Below, piece after piece: positions 44,341 to 51,995 of a DNA stretch of 64,000 nt (positions are counted from its first letter, which is position 1; each line of letters begins with the position of its first letter). Source of the DNA: CAVVSD01 sp963757125. Lineage in GTDB: Bacteria > Actinomycetota > Thermoleophilia > Solirubrobacterales > Solirubrobacteraceae. The notes below the pieces were generated by a model. That model saw only the letters and a program-made list of their open reading frames with translations. It was not told the DNA's origin and did no database searches. Where the stretch lies: assembly GCA_963757125.1 (NCBI GenBank), contig CAVWQP010000009.1:1240001-1304000 (forward strand), written 5' to 3'. The position numbers were made by a program, and so were the translations under genes.

Positions 44341-44544
44341 ATGTCCACACCACCAGACGCCGAGTCCAGGATCCAGAAGCTCGAAGCTGAGGTCCGCCGG
44401 CTCTCCGATCTTGTCGATGGCCTGCTCTCGAGCCAGGGTTACGGTGATCTGGCAGAAGGGAGCAAGAGCCTGCAGCAGGTCAAGCAGGAGCGCGGCGCCT
44501 CGCTCCCCGCCCCACAGGACCTGCGGGACACCCACTGGCGATAG
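44341..44544 (+). CDS. Small coiled-coil protein (67 aa)
   Basis: The N-terminal third is helical and heptad-like (ESRIQKLEAEVRRLSDLVDGLL), followed by a Ser/Gln/Lys-rich linker and a Pro end (ASLPAPQDLRDTHW). A short dimer-forming protein is likely. The leaderless -10 box supports the start. No family recognised; small proteins of this sort occur near actinobacterial sigma or cell-division genes. Confidence 0.55.
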   Translation: MSTPPDAESRIQKLEAEVRRLSDLVDGLLSSQGYGDLAEGSKSLQQVKQERGASLPAPQDLRDTHWR

Positions 44545-44566
44545 TGGCTCGACGGTCGCCGCGGAG

Positions 44567-45043
44567 CTAGACCGCCAGCTCCCATTCCTCGACGCGCACG
44601 ACGTTGCCGTCCTCGTCCGCATCATCGATCTCTCGCACCATCGCGAAGCCCGCCTTCTCGAGCACACGGCCGCTCCCGGGGCGCTCGAGCGGCGCGTGGG
44701 CCACGATCCGACGCACCTCCGAGGTCTCGCGCGCCTTCGTCACGAGTGCCTCGACGGCCGCGGTCGCGTACCCGCGGTTCCACTGCGACTCGACCACGGC
44801 GTAGCCGATCTCGATCGTCCCCTCGTCATCGACGAACGCGCCGCCGATCTCGCCGACCACGAGGTCGTCTTCAGAGCGCTGGAGGAAGTAGGGGCCGAAC
44901 TGCCCCGCCGCGCCGACGTACTGCGCCACGCCCGCGGAGAACTCCGTCGGGTAGTCGTCAGCGACGCGCACGCCGCCGGGCCGCTCGCCGGCGAGGATCG
45001 CGTCGGCCGCGTCGCGCGTCATCTCACGGAGCGCGATGGTCAT
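44567..45043 (-). CDS. GNAT-family N-acetyltransferase (RimJ/RimL-like)
   Basis: A 158-residue GNAT enzyme. VVGEIGGAFVDDEGTIEIGYAV forms the central strands, NRGYATAAVEALV is the acetyl-CoA pyrophosphate loop (Q/RxxGxG/A-like), and EKAGFAMVRE the final strand. The N-terminal LREMTRDAADAILAG is also typical. It acetylates an amino group on a small molecule or protein. The TAGGAT box is 6 nt before the ATG. Confidence 0.85.
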   Translation of the reverse strand: MTIALREMTRDAADAILAGERPGGVRVADDYPTEFSAGVAQYVGAAGQFGPYFLQRSEDDLVVGEIGGAFVDDEGTIEIGYAVVESQWNRGYATAAVEALVTKARETSEVRRIVAHAPLERPGSGRVLEKAGFAMVREIDDADEDGNVVRVEEWELAV

Positions 45044-45049
45044 CGCGCG

Positions 45050-45055
45050 ATCCTA
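45050..45055 (-). promoter_or_regulatory. -10-like box TAGGAT of the GNAT gene
   Basis: On the minus strand TAGGAT lies 6 nt before the ATG at 45043, with no Shine-Dalgarno sequence. Confidence 0.5.
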
Positions 45056-45120
45056 GGACCGGCGAGGACGATCGCCTCCGCGACCGATGAGTCTGCCGCC
45101 CCTGCGAGAGTCCATCGGAC

Positions 45121-46185
45121 ATGCCTGATCCGACCTCGCGCTGGACGCTGATCGCCGACCTGCCGCTCGTCGTCGAGAGTTGCACCTTCGAGCGGCTGCA
45201 CGCCGTCCAGGCGCAGGACTTCCAGCGCGTCACCACGCACGTCCGCCTGACCGGCGGCGGCACGGACGGGCTCGGCGAGGACGTCTCCATCCACGTCGAG
45301 GACGGCACCTCCCTGCACGAGACCCGCCCCGATCTGCCGCTGGCGGGCGAGTGGACGATCGCGTCCTTCTGCGACCACCTCGACACGCTCGACCTGTGGC
45401 CGGAGCCCCCCGAATGGGATCTCGTCCGGAACCTCCGTCGCTGGGCGTTCGAGTCGGCGGCGCTGGACCTCGCGCTGCGCCAGGCCGTTCGCCCCCTGCA
45501 CGAGGTGCTCGGTCTCGAGCCGCGGCCGCTGCGCTTCGTCAACTCGCTCGGCCTCGGCGAGCAGCCGTCGATCGAGCCGGTGCGCCGGAGACTCGCCCGC
45601 TCGCCCGGCGTGAACTTCAAGATCGACGCGCAGGCGACGTGGACGCCCGAGCTCGTCGACGAGGTCGCAGCGACCGGCGCCGCCGACACGGTCGACTTCA
45701 AGGGCCGCTACGGCATCGAGGTCGAGGACCCCGAGGCGCTCGTCCGGCTGTACGACCGCGTCCTTGCCGCCTTCCCCCCGACGACCTATCTCGAGGACCC
45801 GCACGACCTCCCGGAGATCGCCGAGCGGCTCGCCGGCCACCTCGAGCGCGTGTCGTACGACGCGCCCATCCTCAGCGCGGACGACGTCGGGACGCTGGAC
45901 GCCCGTGTCGTGAACGTGAAGCCGTCGCGGATCGGCAGCCTGCGACGACTCTTCGAGGTCTACGCCCGCTGCGAGCGCGAGCGCCGGCCGATGTACGGCG
46001 GCGGCATGGGCGAGCTCGGCGTCGGCCGCGGCCAGATCGAGCTGCTGGCCGCGATCTTCCACCCGGACGGGCCGAACGACGTCGCGCCGAGCGCCTACAA
46101 CGAGGACGACCCAAGTGATGGGCTGCCCGGCAGTCCGCTCGAGCCGCGCCCGGAGGCGACCGGCTTTCGCTGGAGTGCTGTCTAG
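45121..46185 (+). CDS. Enolase-superfamily protein (mandelate racemase/muconate-lactonising type)
   Basis: A 354-residue enolase-superfamily protein. The N-terminal capping domain leads to the barrel. Residues of interest are the first-strand VNFKIDAQATW, TVDFKGRYG near the centre, YLEDPHDLPEI with the metal acid, then SADDVGTLDAR, and the end VVNVKPSRIGSLRRLF. Some catalytic acids of classic lactonising enzymes (KxK and DxN motifs) differ, so the reaction is uncertain. Enzymes of the group abstract a proton alpha to a carboxylate, often with Mg2+. It lies between a GNAT gene and two gene fragments. Confidence 0.75.
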   Translation: MPDPTSRWTLIADLPLVVESCTFERLHAVQAQDFQRVTTHVRLTGGGTDGLGEDVSIHVEDGTSLHETRPDLPLAGEWTIASFCDHLDTLDLWPEPPEWDLVRNLRRWAFESAALDLALRQAVRPLHEVLGLEPRPLRFVNSLGLGEQPSIEPVRRRLARSPGVNFKIDAQATWTPELVDEVAATGAADTVDFKGRYGIEVEDPEALVRLYDRVLAAFPPTTYLEDPHDLPEIAERLAGHLERVSYDAPILSADDVGTLDARVVNVKPSRIGSLRRLFEVYARCERERRPMYGGGMGELGVGRGQIELLAAIFHPDGPNDVAPSAYNEDDPSDGLPGSPLEPRPEATGFRWSAV

Positions 46186-46214
46186 CTCGGGGCCCCGGCT
46201 GGCGGCGGTCGCGC

Positions 46215-46437
46215 TGTCGAGCGGCGTCGTCGCCCCGAGCTGACGGATGAACTCGGGCCCCGACGGTGTCGGGGTGTAGACCGGACCCGGCGCGACGGCG
46301 TTGACCTGCACGCCGCTGCCGCCGAGCTCTGCGGCCCACGAGCGGGTCATCGCCTCGAGCGCCGCCTTCGTCGCGCCGTAGGCGGCCCCGCCGGGCATCC
46401 CGACGTCGCCCGCGATCGACACCATCCGCGCCTTCGC
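46215..46437 (-). pseudogene. Short-chain dehydrogenase fragment, truncated at both ends
   Basis: The minus strand encodes only the centre of an SDR: MVSIAGDVGMPGGAAYGATK carries the active-site YxxxK. It is followed by LEAMTRSWAAELGGSGVQVN, the conserved PGP block (AVAPGPVYTPTPSG) and LGATTPL. The NAD-binding N-terminus and the C-terminal substrate part are missing. The left end merges into the enolase-family gene's stop region; the right end abuts a PucR fragment of opposite strand. It is a remnant. Confidence 0.7.
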
Positions 46438-46618
46438 GGCGGCCGATCTCAACGTCGCCCGCGCCGCCGGCGCCCTCCACGTCCACGAGAACACCGTCCG
46501 TCATCGCCTGGACCGGATCGACGCCACCACCGGCCACGACCCGCGGACCCTTCGCGGCCTGGTCGATCTGCTGTGCGCCGTCGAGACCCTCGACGACGTG
46601 CCCGGCGCCGCGCGGTGA
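46438..46618 (+). pseudogene. PucR-family regulator fragment, C-terminal HTH only
   Basis: This frame gives only the PucR C-terminal helix-turn-helix: ADLNVARAAGALHVHENTVR followed by HRLDRIDATTGHDPRTLRG. The family's 350-500 residue N-terminal region is missing. The fragment starts where the SDR fragment on the other strand ends (about 46430), so the two were probably joined by a deletion or inversion. Ends at a TGA just before the exonuclease III gene. Not functional alone. Confidence 0.65.
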
Positions 46619-46621
46619 CGT

Positions 46622-46627
46622 TACGTT
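46622..46627 (+). promoter_or_regulatory. -10-like box TACGTT of exonuclease III gene
   Basis: TACGTT ends 6 nt before the GTG at 46634. No Shine-Dalgarno sequence is present. Confidence 0.45.
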
Positions 46628-46633
46628 GGGACG

Positions 46634-47508
46634 GTGCGCATCGCGACCTGGAACGTCAACTCGGTCAAGCAGCGCGTCCCGCGGCTGCTCCCCTGGCTGG
46701 ACGAGCGCCGGCCGGACGTCGTGTGCCTGCAGGAGACGAAGCTCGCCGACGAGCCGTTCGCGGAGCTGCTCGGCGCCGAGCTCGCCGACCGCGGGTACGA
46801 GTTCGCCACCTACGGGGAGGCGGCGTGGAACGGCGTGGCGATCCTCTCCAAGGCGGGCCTCGAGGACGTCACGCGAGGGATCGACGACGGCCCCGGCTTC
46901 CCGGAGCCCGAGGCCCGCGCGATCTCCGCGACCTGCGGCGGCATCCGCGTCTTCTCGCTCTACGTCCCCAACGGCCGCGCGCCCGACTCCGAGCACTACG
47001 CGTACAAGCTCGCGTGGCTGAAGGCGCTGAAGGCGATGGTCGCGGCCGGAACGCTGCGGACACCGTGCTCTGCGGCGACATGAACATCGCGCCCACGGAC
47101 GAGGACGTCTTCGACCCGGACGCGTACGTCGGCCAGACGCACGTGACGGCGCCGGAGCGCGAGGCGCTCGCCGACCTCGAGTCGCTCGGCCTGCACGACG
47201 TGGTCCGCGAGCACTGGCCCGACGAGGAGCGCGTCTTCTCCTACTGGGACTACCGCGCGGGGATGTTCCACCAGGACCTCGGGATGCGCATCGACCTGGT
47301 CCTCGCCGCGTCACCGATCGCCGGTCGCGTGCAGGCTGCGTGGATCGACCGGCAGGCTCGCAAGGGGAAGGGGCCGAGCGACCACGCGCCGGTCATCGTC
47401 GACCTCGACGAGGCGCCGGACGGGGACATCGGGCCGGTCGTGCCGCCGCCGTCGGCGCCCGCGCCGCGGCGCGGGACGAAGAAGATCCCGCAGGCCCCTC
47501 CGACCTAG
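46634..47508 (+). pseudogene. xthA: Exodeoxyribonuclease III / AP endonuclease, one frameshift
   Basis: The N-terminus MRIATWNVNSVKQRVPRL and the metal Glu in VCLQETKLAD are the ExoIII/EEP signatures. Then WNGVAILSK and FSLYVPNGRAPDSEHYAYK. After a frame change near 47050 come LCGDMNIAPTDEDVFDP and FSYWDYRAGMFHQDLGMRIDLVL. The end of the catalytic domain is GPSDHAPVIVDL, with the catalytic His. The enzyme nicks DNA at abasic sites and removes 3' blocks. The frame change loses one base (or gains two) in GCCGGAACGC. All catalytic residues are present. Pro-rich C-terminal tail of about 30 residues. Confidence 0.87.
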
Positions 47509-47518
47509 CGCGGCCGGC

Positions 47519-47950
47519 ATGCCACCAACGCTCGCCGGAACGACGTTGATGGACTGGCTGATCGGCGACTGGTCGGTGGCCCGCGAGATCAACGACGGTG
47601 CAGGCTCGTATCGGGGTCGTGCGTCGTTCACGCCGCAGCCCGACGGCACCCTGCGCTGGCACGAGACCGGCGAGCTCACGCTCGACGGCTCCACCGTCCT
47701 GACCCACCGGACGCTGACGATCGACACCGCCGGGCAGGTCAGCTTCGACGACGGCCGTCCGTTTCATCACCTCGCGCTGGTGGACGGCGGCTGCGACGCC
47801 TTCCATCCGTGCGCGCCCGACGAGTACAGAGGCCGCTACGACGTCATCGGAGACGACACGTTCGACCTGACCTGGCGCGTGCACGGGCCAGGCCGCGACG
47901 ACACCATCCACTCGCGGTACACGCGGTCGTTCAGCTCCCCAGCTCCCTGA
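47519..47950 (+). CDS. DUF6314-like beta-barrel protein
   Basis: A 143-residue protein with a lipocalin-like pattern: MDWLIGDWSVAREINDGAGS, YRGRASFTPQPDGTLRWHET, GELTLDGSTVL, FHHLALVDGGCDAFHPC and YDVIGDDTFDLTWRVHGPG. This resembles small calycin-type proteins of the DUF6314 kind, in which the GDW--xR motif is conserved. The ATG at 47549 (MDWL) is an alternative start. Cytosolic; function unknown. It converges with the acetyltransferase gene (overlap of 20 bp). Confidence 0.7.
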   Translation: MPPTLAGTTLMDWLIGDWSVAREINDGAGSYRGRASFTPQPDGTLRWHETGELTLDGSTVLTHRTLTIDTAGQVSFDDGRPFHHLALVDGGCDAFHPCAPDEYRGRYDVIGDDTFDLTWRVHGPGRDDTIHSRYTRSFSSPAP

Positions 47951-48482
47951 CGACCCTCGCTGGGACGCCCGCCACGAGGGTCGCCGGCGGGACGTCACGT
48001 GTGACGACGGCACCGGCCGCGACGACGGAGTCGGCGCCGATGCTGACGCCCGGGAGGATCGTCGCCGCGGTGGCGATCCACACATTCGTCCCGACCGTGA
48101 TCGGGTCCGCGGTGAGGTAGGCCCGCCGCTGGTCCGGCTCGACCGGATGACCGGACGTGACCAGGTTGACCTTGTTGGCGATCATGACCCCGTCCCCGAT
48201 GTCGATGGGCGCGTGGCCCGTGAACATGCACTCGTAGCCGATGAAGACGCCCCGGCCGACCGTGATGTTCAGCCCGTGATCCGCGTAGAACGGAGGGATC
48301 AGGACGAAGGACTCGCCGACCGGCTTGCCGATCAGCTCCTCGAACGCGGCGCGGATCTCCTCGCCTTCGTCGACGCAGTACGCGCTGAGCTGCGAGGACA
48401 GCCGGGTGGCCACCTTCACGCGCTCGAACAGGTCGCGGGACTCCTGCGTCCCCGTCTTGATCCACCACCGCCCTTCGTCCAT
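47931..48482 (-). CDS. Sugar O-acetyltransferase, left-handed beta-helix type
   Basis: A 183-residue LbH (hexapeptide-repeat) acetyltransferase of the maltose/galactoside type. The N-terminal KxxT-like region is followed by LSAYCVDEGEEIRAAFEELI. Hexapeptide repeats start at FVLIPPFYADHGLNITVGR and continue IDIGDGVMIANKVNLVTSGH (catalytic His), VWIATAATILPGVSIG and SVVAAGAVVTRDVP. It uses acetyl-CoA to acetylate sugar hydroxyls. Full length for the group. It is separated by 29 bp from the convergently placed YihY gene. Confidence 0.9.
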   Translation of the reverse strand: MDEGRWWIKTGTQESRDLFERVKVATRLSSQLSAYCVDEGEEIRAAFEELIGKPVGESFVLIPPFYADHGLNITVGRGVFIGYECMFTGHAPIDIGDGVMIANKVNLVTSGHPVEPDQRRAYLTADPITVGTNVWIATAATILPGVSIGADSVVAAGAVVTRDVPPATLVAGVPARVVRELGS

Positions 48483-48511
48483 CCGGTGGCTTCTACCATC
48501 GCCCCCGGCGG

Positions 48512-49465
48512 TCAGCGGTTCGCGTCGTCGTCGAAGGAGACATCGACGTGCTGCTCGTCGTGGCGCTCCTCGGTCTTGGCCAGCGCCCGCAGCGTTCGCT
48601 GGTCCTCCGGGCGGGCTGCTCCGAACAGGCCGCGGGGCCAGAGCCGGCTGGCGCGGACGGTGTTGACCTCCGCGGACAGGACGACCGTGACCGCGCCGAG
48701 GTGCACCCACGCGAGCAGCCCGATCACGAGGGCGAACGTCCCGTAGGTCGGGCCCGCGGAGCGCACCGCGTGGCCGACGAAGTAGCCGCCGACGCCCTGC
48801 AGGACGACCCACACCGCGGCTGCGATGCCGATGCCGGGCAGGAGGTCGCGTGTCGCCACGGCCCCCGTCGTGAACAGACGGAACACGCAGCCGAACAGGG
48901 CGAGATTGAGGATGAACGCCACCAGATAGCCGACCACGGTGACCGCGAAGCCGCCCAGGCCGGCGGACACGAGACCCGACGCGACCGTCGAGAGGACGTT
49001 CAGGAACCCCAGCAGCAGCAGGAGCCCGATGCCGCGCACGCGCGACATGAGCACGTCGGGGCGCTCGCGCATCGGCACCGCCCAGACCTGGGCCATGGCG
49101 TTCTGGGCCGCGAGCGTGATGCCGAGGCCCGCCCAGACGGCGGTGACCGCGCCCACGACGAGGCCGAGACCGCTGCCGGTGAGCGTCCGATCGCGCAGCT
49201 CGCCGCCGATGAGCGGGACCTGTGCGGAGACCGAGTCGAGGATGGAGCGCTCGAGCGCCGGATGGTGCGGGAGCAGGAACCCCAGGATCGTCGTGAACAT
49301 GAGCAGCAGGGGGAACAGCGAGAAGAACGCGCGGTACGCGATGAGGACCGCGAGGTTCGTCCCCCCGTCGTCGCCGTACTTCTTGACGACGGCCATCGCG
49401 AAGGCCAACGGGCCGATTCGCTGCTGCAGACGGTCGAACGCCTTGAGAGGGACGAGTGGATCCAC
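48512..49465 (-). CDS. YihY/UPF0761-family membrane protein
   Basis: A 317-residue integral membrane protein of the YihY/BrkB family. It starts with LIAYRAFFSLFPLLLMFTTI, then GLGLVVGAVTAVWAGLGIT, GIGLLLLLGFLNVLSTVAS, LVAFILNLALFGCVFRLF, GIGIAAAVWVVLQGVGG and FALVIGLLAWVHLGAVTVVL, six predicted helices. The family signature SLFPLLL and the VHLGAVTVVLSAEVN end are clear. Function of the family is not established; the C-terminal tail is acidic and cytosolic. The GTG start fits the first hydrophilic region. Confidence 0.88.
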   Translation of the reverse strand: MDPLVPLKAFDRLQQRIGPLAFAMAVVKKYGDDGGTNLAVLIAYRAFFSLFPLLLMFTTILGFLLPHHPALERSILDSVSAQVPLIGGELRDRTLTGSGLGLVVGAVTAVWAGLGITLAAQNAMAQVWAVPMRERPDVLMSRVRGIGLLLLLGFLNVLSTVASGLVSAGLGGFAVTVVGYLVAFILNLALFGCVFRLFTTGAVATRDLLPGIGIAAAVWVVLQGVGGYFVGHAVRSAGPTYGTFALVIGLLAWVHLGAVTVVLSAEVNTVRASRLWPRGLFGAARPEDQRTLRALAKTEERHDEQHVDVSFDDDANR

Positions 49466-49520
49466 CGACGCTGCCTACCCGGCGGCGGCCCGCGCCGACG
49501 TTACGCTCGCGTGGATTCAC

Positions 49521-50249
49521 ATGGCGACGCGCCCGCCACGCCACCTCGACTGGGAGGGATGCTTCAACGTCCGCGACCTCGGCGGCCTGGGCACGACGGA
49601 TGGCCGCCGGACCCGGTCGGGCCGGATCGTTCGGGCTGATGCGCTCGACGGCCTGACGGCGTCCGGTTGGGCGGCCCTGTCGGCGCACGGCGTGCGCACC
49701 GTCATCGACCTGCGCAACGACGACGAGCTCGGAGTCGATGCCGCGACTCGGCCCGCCACGGTCACGACGGTCCACCTGCCGCTCGACGGATCCGACGACC
49801 GCGAGTTCTGGGACATCTGGGACAGCGGGCCGCAGTTCGCGACGCCGCTGTACTACGGCCCGCACCTGCAGCGGTTCCCCGAGCGGAGCGCCGCGGTGTT
49901 GTCCGCCGTCGCTCGGGCGGAGCCTGGAGGCGTGGTGGTCCACTGCGCATCGGGGCGCGACCGAGCCGGGCAGGTGTCGATGCTGCTGTTGGCCCTGGCC
50001 GGCGTCGCCGTCGAGGACATCGCCGCCGACTACGCGCTGAGCGCTGAGCGGCTGGCAGCGCGCTACGCGGCCCGCGGGGAGCCCGACCAGGGGCCGCTGG
50101 TCGACGCGTTCCTCGCCCATCGCGGCACGTCGGGCGCCGAGCTCATCGCGACGCTGGTGCGCGACCTCGACGTCGAGGGGGTGCTGCGGGATGCGGGACT
50201 GACGCGCGGGGACGTGAGTGCGCTCCGGAGGCGCCTGCTCGACGAGTGA
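49521..50249 (+). CDS. Tyrosine protein phosphatase (IphP-like)
   Basis: A 242-residue phosphatase with the CX5R loop HCASGRDRAGQ (Cys and Arg). The N-terminal block NVRDLGGLGTTDGRRTRSGRIVR is the NRDLGG segment of the IphP-like dual-specificity family. TVIDLRNDDEL is the preceding strand. VEDIAADYALS follows the loop. It removes phosphate from Tyr, Ser or Thr, or from phosphoinositides in some relatives. It stands 50-60 bp from the divergent YihY gene. Confidence 0.9.
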   Translation: MATRPPRHLDWEGCFNVRDLGGLGTTDGRRTRSGRIVRADALDGLTASGWAALSAHGVRTVIDLRNDDELGVDAATRPATVTTVHLPLDGSDDREFWDIWDSGPQFATPLYYGPHLQRFPERSAAVLSAVARAEPGGVVVHCASGRDRAGQVSMLLLALAGVAVEDIAADYALSAERLAARYAARGEPDQGPLVDAFLAHRGTSGAELIATLVRDLDVEGVLRDAGLTRGDVSALRRRLLDE

Positions 50250-50746
50250 CCGGCGTCTCAGGACCAAACGACCCGTCTGGGTACGGTGGCCCCGTGGTGT
50301 CGCTTCGCCCGCTCAGCGAATCCGACCGTCGAGGCGGTCGACGCGCTGCGCGTGGCCCGAGGCCAGGAGCGTTCGTCGGCACGGTCGCTGAGTCGTTGCG
50401 CGAGGCCGCCGAGCACCCGGACGCGAACGCCATCTGCTGGGTGATCCACGCCGACGACACGCCGGTCGGGTTCGTGATGATCGCCGACGAGGTCGCCGAC
50501 TCCGACTACATCCCGCACTATCTCTGGAAGCTGCTCATCGACGAGCGCCACCAGGGACGGGGCTACGGCACGGCGACGCTCGACCTGATCGTCGCGTACT
50601 TCCGCGGCCGGCCCGGCGTCGAGGTGCTGACCGTGCATGCCGGAGAGGGCGACGGGAGCCCGATTGCGTTCTACGAGCGCTACGGCTTCGAGCGAACGGG
50701 CGAGGTGGCCGACGGCGAGGTCGTGCTGCAGCTGAGGCTCACGTAG
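50246..50746 (+). CDS. GNAT-family N-acetyltransferase with local frame slippage
   Basis: The credible start is GTG 50294 or 50297 (VSLRPLSESD) with a TACGGT box 6 nt upstream; the frame is open from 50246. The C-terminal two-thirds is clear: ICWVIHADDTPVGFVMI, DEVADSDYIPHYLWKLLIDE (strand and helix), RHQGRGYGTATLDLIVAYF (acetyl-CoA loop) and FYERYGFERTGEVADGE. Between residues ~10 and ~25 the other frame gives the expected family sequence (VEAVDALRVARGQER), so a +1/-1 pair of shifts probably flanks it. If so the encoded N-terminus is misread by about 16 residues. Confidence 0.8.
   Translation: MTGVSGPNDPSGYGGPVVSLRPLSESDRRGGRRAARGPRPGAFVGTVAESLREAAEHPDANAICWVIHADDTPVGFVMIADEVADSDYIPHYLWKLLIDERHQGRGYGTATLDLIVAYFRGRPGVEVLTVHAGEGDGSPIAFYERYGFERTGEVADGEVVLQLRLT
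50282..50287 (+). promoter_or_regulatory. -10-like box TACGGT of the GNAT gene
   Basis: TACGGT ends 6 nt before the GTG at 50294. This argues that 50294, not 50246, is the start. Confidence 0.45.
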
Positions 50747-51260
50747 CCGACGCGTCGAGCCCGTTCGCCCGCAGCACCTCCGCGAGCTCGGCGGCCCGTG
50801 GCCCGTCGTGCGCCGGGTCGGTGATCTCGGTGCCGACGAGGTCGACGTACCGGACGCCGTCCCGCATCCCGATGCCCCTCGTCTTGCTGGTGAGTCGGTG
50901 CAATTGCCCCTCGACGGTGACGAACAGGCCGGGCTCGTAGCCGGCCTTCGGATCGTCGGGGTCGCGGTCGATCGCACGCACGACCCATCCGTGGACGTGC
51001 TGCGCGCGGCCGAGGAACCCCGGCTCGGTGCGGGCCACCTTGGACGCGCCGGGGTCGCCGGCCGCGTGCATCGCCGCCAGGAACGCGGGAAGCGCAACCG
51101 TGGCCGGTGGGCCGGCAGGTTCGGGGGCGGACGCGAGCTCCCACTCCTCACGCGTCGGCAGCTGCTCGACCGCAGCGAGGTTGCGACCGCACGCGGCGCA
51201 GAACACCCCAGGCCCGGGCGGCTCGCCGCAGAACGGGCAGACACGCGCGCCGGGCTCCAT
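50739..51260 (-). CDS. Zinc-ribbon protein of unknown function
   Basis: The N-terminus has two CxxC pairs (CPFCGEPPGPGVFCAACG), a zinc ribbon. A middle region with DPDDPKAGYEPGLFVTVEGQ and a C-terminal part with VRYVDLVGTEITDPAHDGPR follow, making a soluble 173-residue protein. Convergent with the GNAT gene (8-bp overlap). The ATG is preceded by CACCAT, one base from the TANNNT pattern. No family recognised; a nucleic-acid or protein-binding role is possible but not shown. Confidence 0.7.
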   Translation of the reverse strand: MEPGARVCPFCGEPPGPGVFCAACGRNLAAVEQLPTREEWELASAPEPAGPPATVALPAFLAAMHAAGDPGASKVARTEPGFLGRAQHVHGWVVRAIDRDPDDPKAGYEPGLFVTVEGQLHRLTSKTRGIGMRDGVRYVDLVGTEITDPAHDGPRAAELAEVLRANGLDASAT

Positions 51261-51294
51261 GACCCGATGGTGCCAGAGCGGGTATCCGCCCCGC

Positions 51295-51972
51295 GTGGAG
51301 CTTCAGCCGCGATTGATCGAGGTGCAGGTGCCGGACCGCCCGGATGGGGTGGTCGTCGTACTGCACGGCGGCGGCGCCCGGCGCGTGCGGATGATGGTCA
51401 GCCCGACGCAGCTGTCGGTCCTGCGGATGATCCCCGTCGCGCGGCGCGTCGCTCGGGCAGGTCGAGGCCGGCTCGTCGTGTTCCGCCTGCTGAACTCCGT
51501 CCGCGGCTGGGATGCGCACCACACGCCGGTGCGCGACGCCGAGTGGGCGCTGGCGGAGATCGCCGGTCGCCTCGGGACGACGCTGCCGACGTGCCTGGTC
51601 GGGCATTCACTCGGTGGGCGGGCGGCGCTGCTGGCGGCGGGCAGGCCCGAGGTCCGCAGCGTGGTCGCGCTCGCGCCATGGGTCCTCCCGTCGGACGTCC
51701 CGCCGGGGCTGGGCGACCAGCGGATCCTGATCGTCCACGGGGACCGGGATCGCATCGCGAGCCACAGCCGGTCGGTCGCACTGGCGCGCGAGCTGGGCCG
51801 ACGCGCCGCCGTCGGGTACATCACGGTCGCCGGCGGCTCGCACTCGATGCTGCGCCACCACGCGGTGTTCGACGGACTCGCCGCCGAGTTCGCGGCGACC
51901 ACCCTGCTCGGCACCGAGAGCACGGGCGCACTCGCGCGCATCGATGCGGGTGAGGCCTGGGTGACGGTGTGA
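51295..51972 (+). CDS. Alpha/beta hydrolase
   Basis: A 225-residue hydrolase: VVVVLHGGGARRVRM (oxyanion strand), CLVGHSLGGRAALLAA (nucleophile elbow), ILIVHGDRDRIAS (acid) and VAGGSHSMLRHHAV (His). All three catalytic positions are present, so it is probably active on an ester or amide. The GTG start is close to the divergent zinc-ribbon gene, separated by 34 bp. The substrate is unknown. Confidence 0.83.
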   Translation: MELQPRLIEVQVPDRPDGVVVVLHGGGARRVRMMVSPTQLSVLRMIPVARRVARAGRGRLVVFRLLNSVRGWDAHHTPVRDAEWALAEIAGRLGTTLPTCLVGHSLGGRAALLAAGRPEVRSVVALAPWVLPSDVPPGLGDQRILIVHGDRDRIASHSRSVALARELGRRAAVGYITVAGGSHSMLRHHAVFDGLAAEFAATTLLGTESTGALARIDAGEAWVTV

Positions 51973-51982
51973 GACCGGCCGG

Positions 51983-51988
51983 TAGCGT
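51983..51988 (+). promoter_or_regulatory. -10-like box TAGCGT of the M15-like peptidase gene
   Basis: TAGCGT ends 7 nt before the ATG at 51996, with no Shine-Dalgarno sequence. The box lies directly after the stop of the hydrolase gene. Confidence 0.5.
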
Positions 51989-51995
51989 CCGCGCC

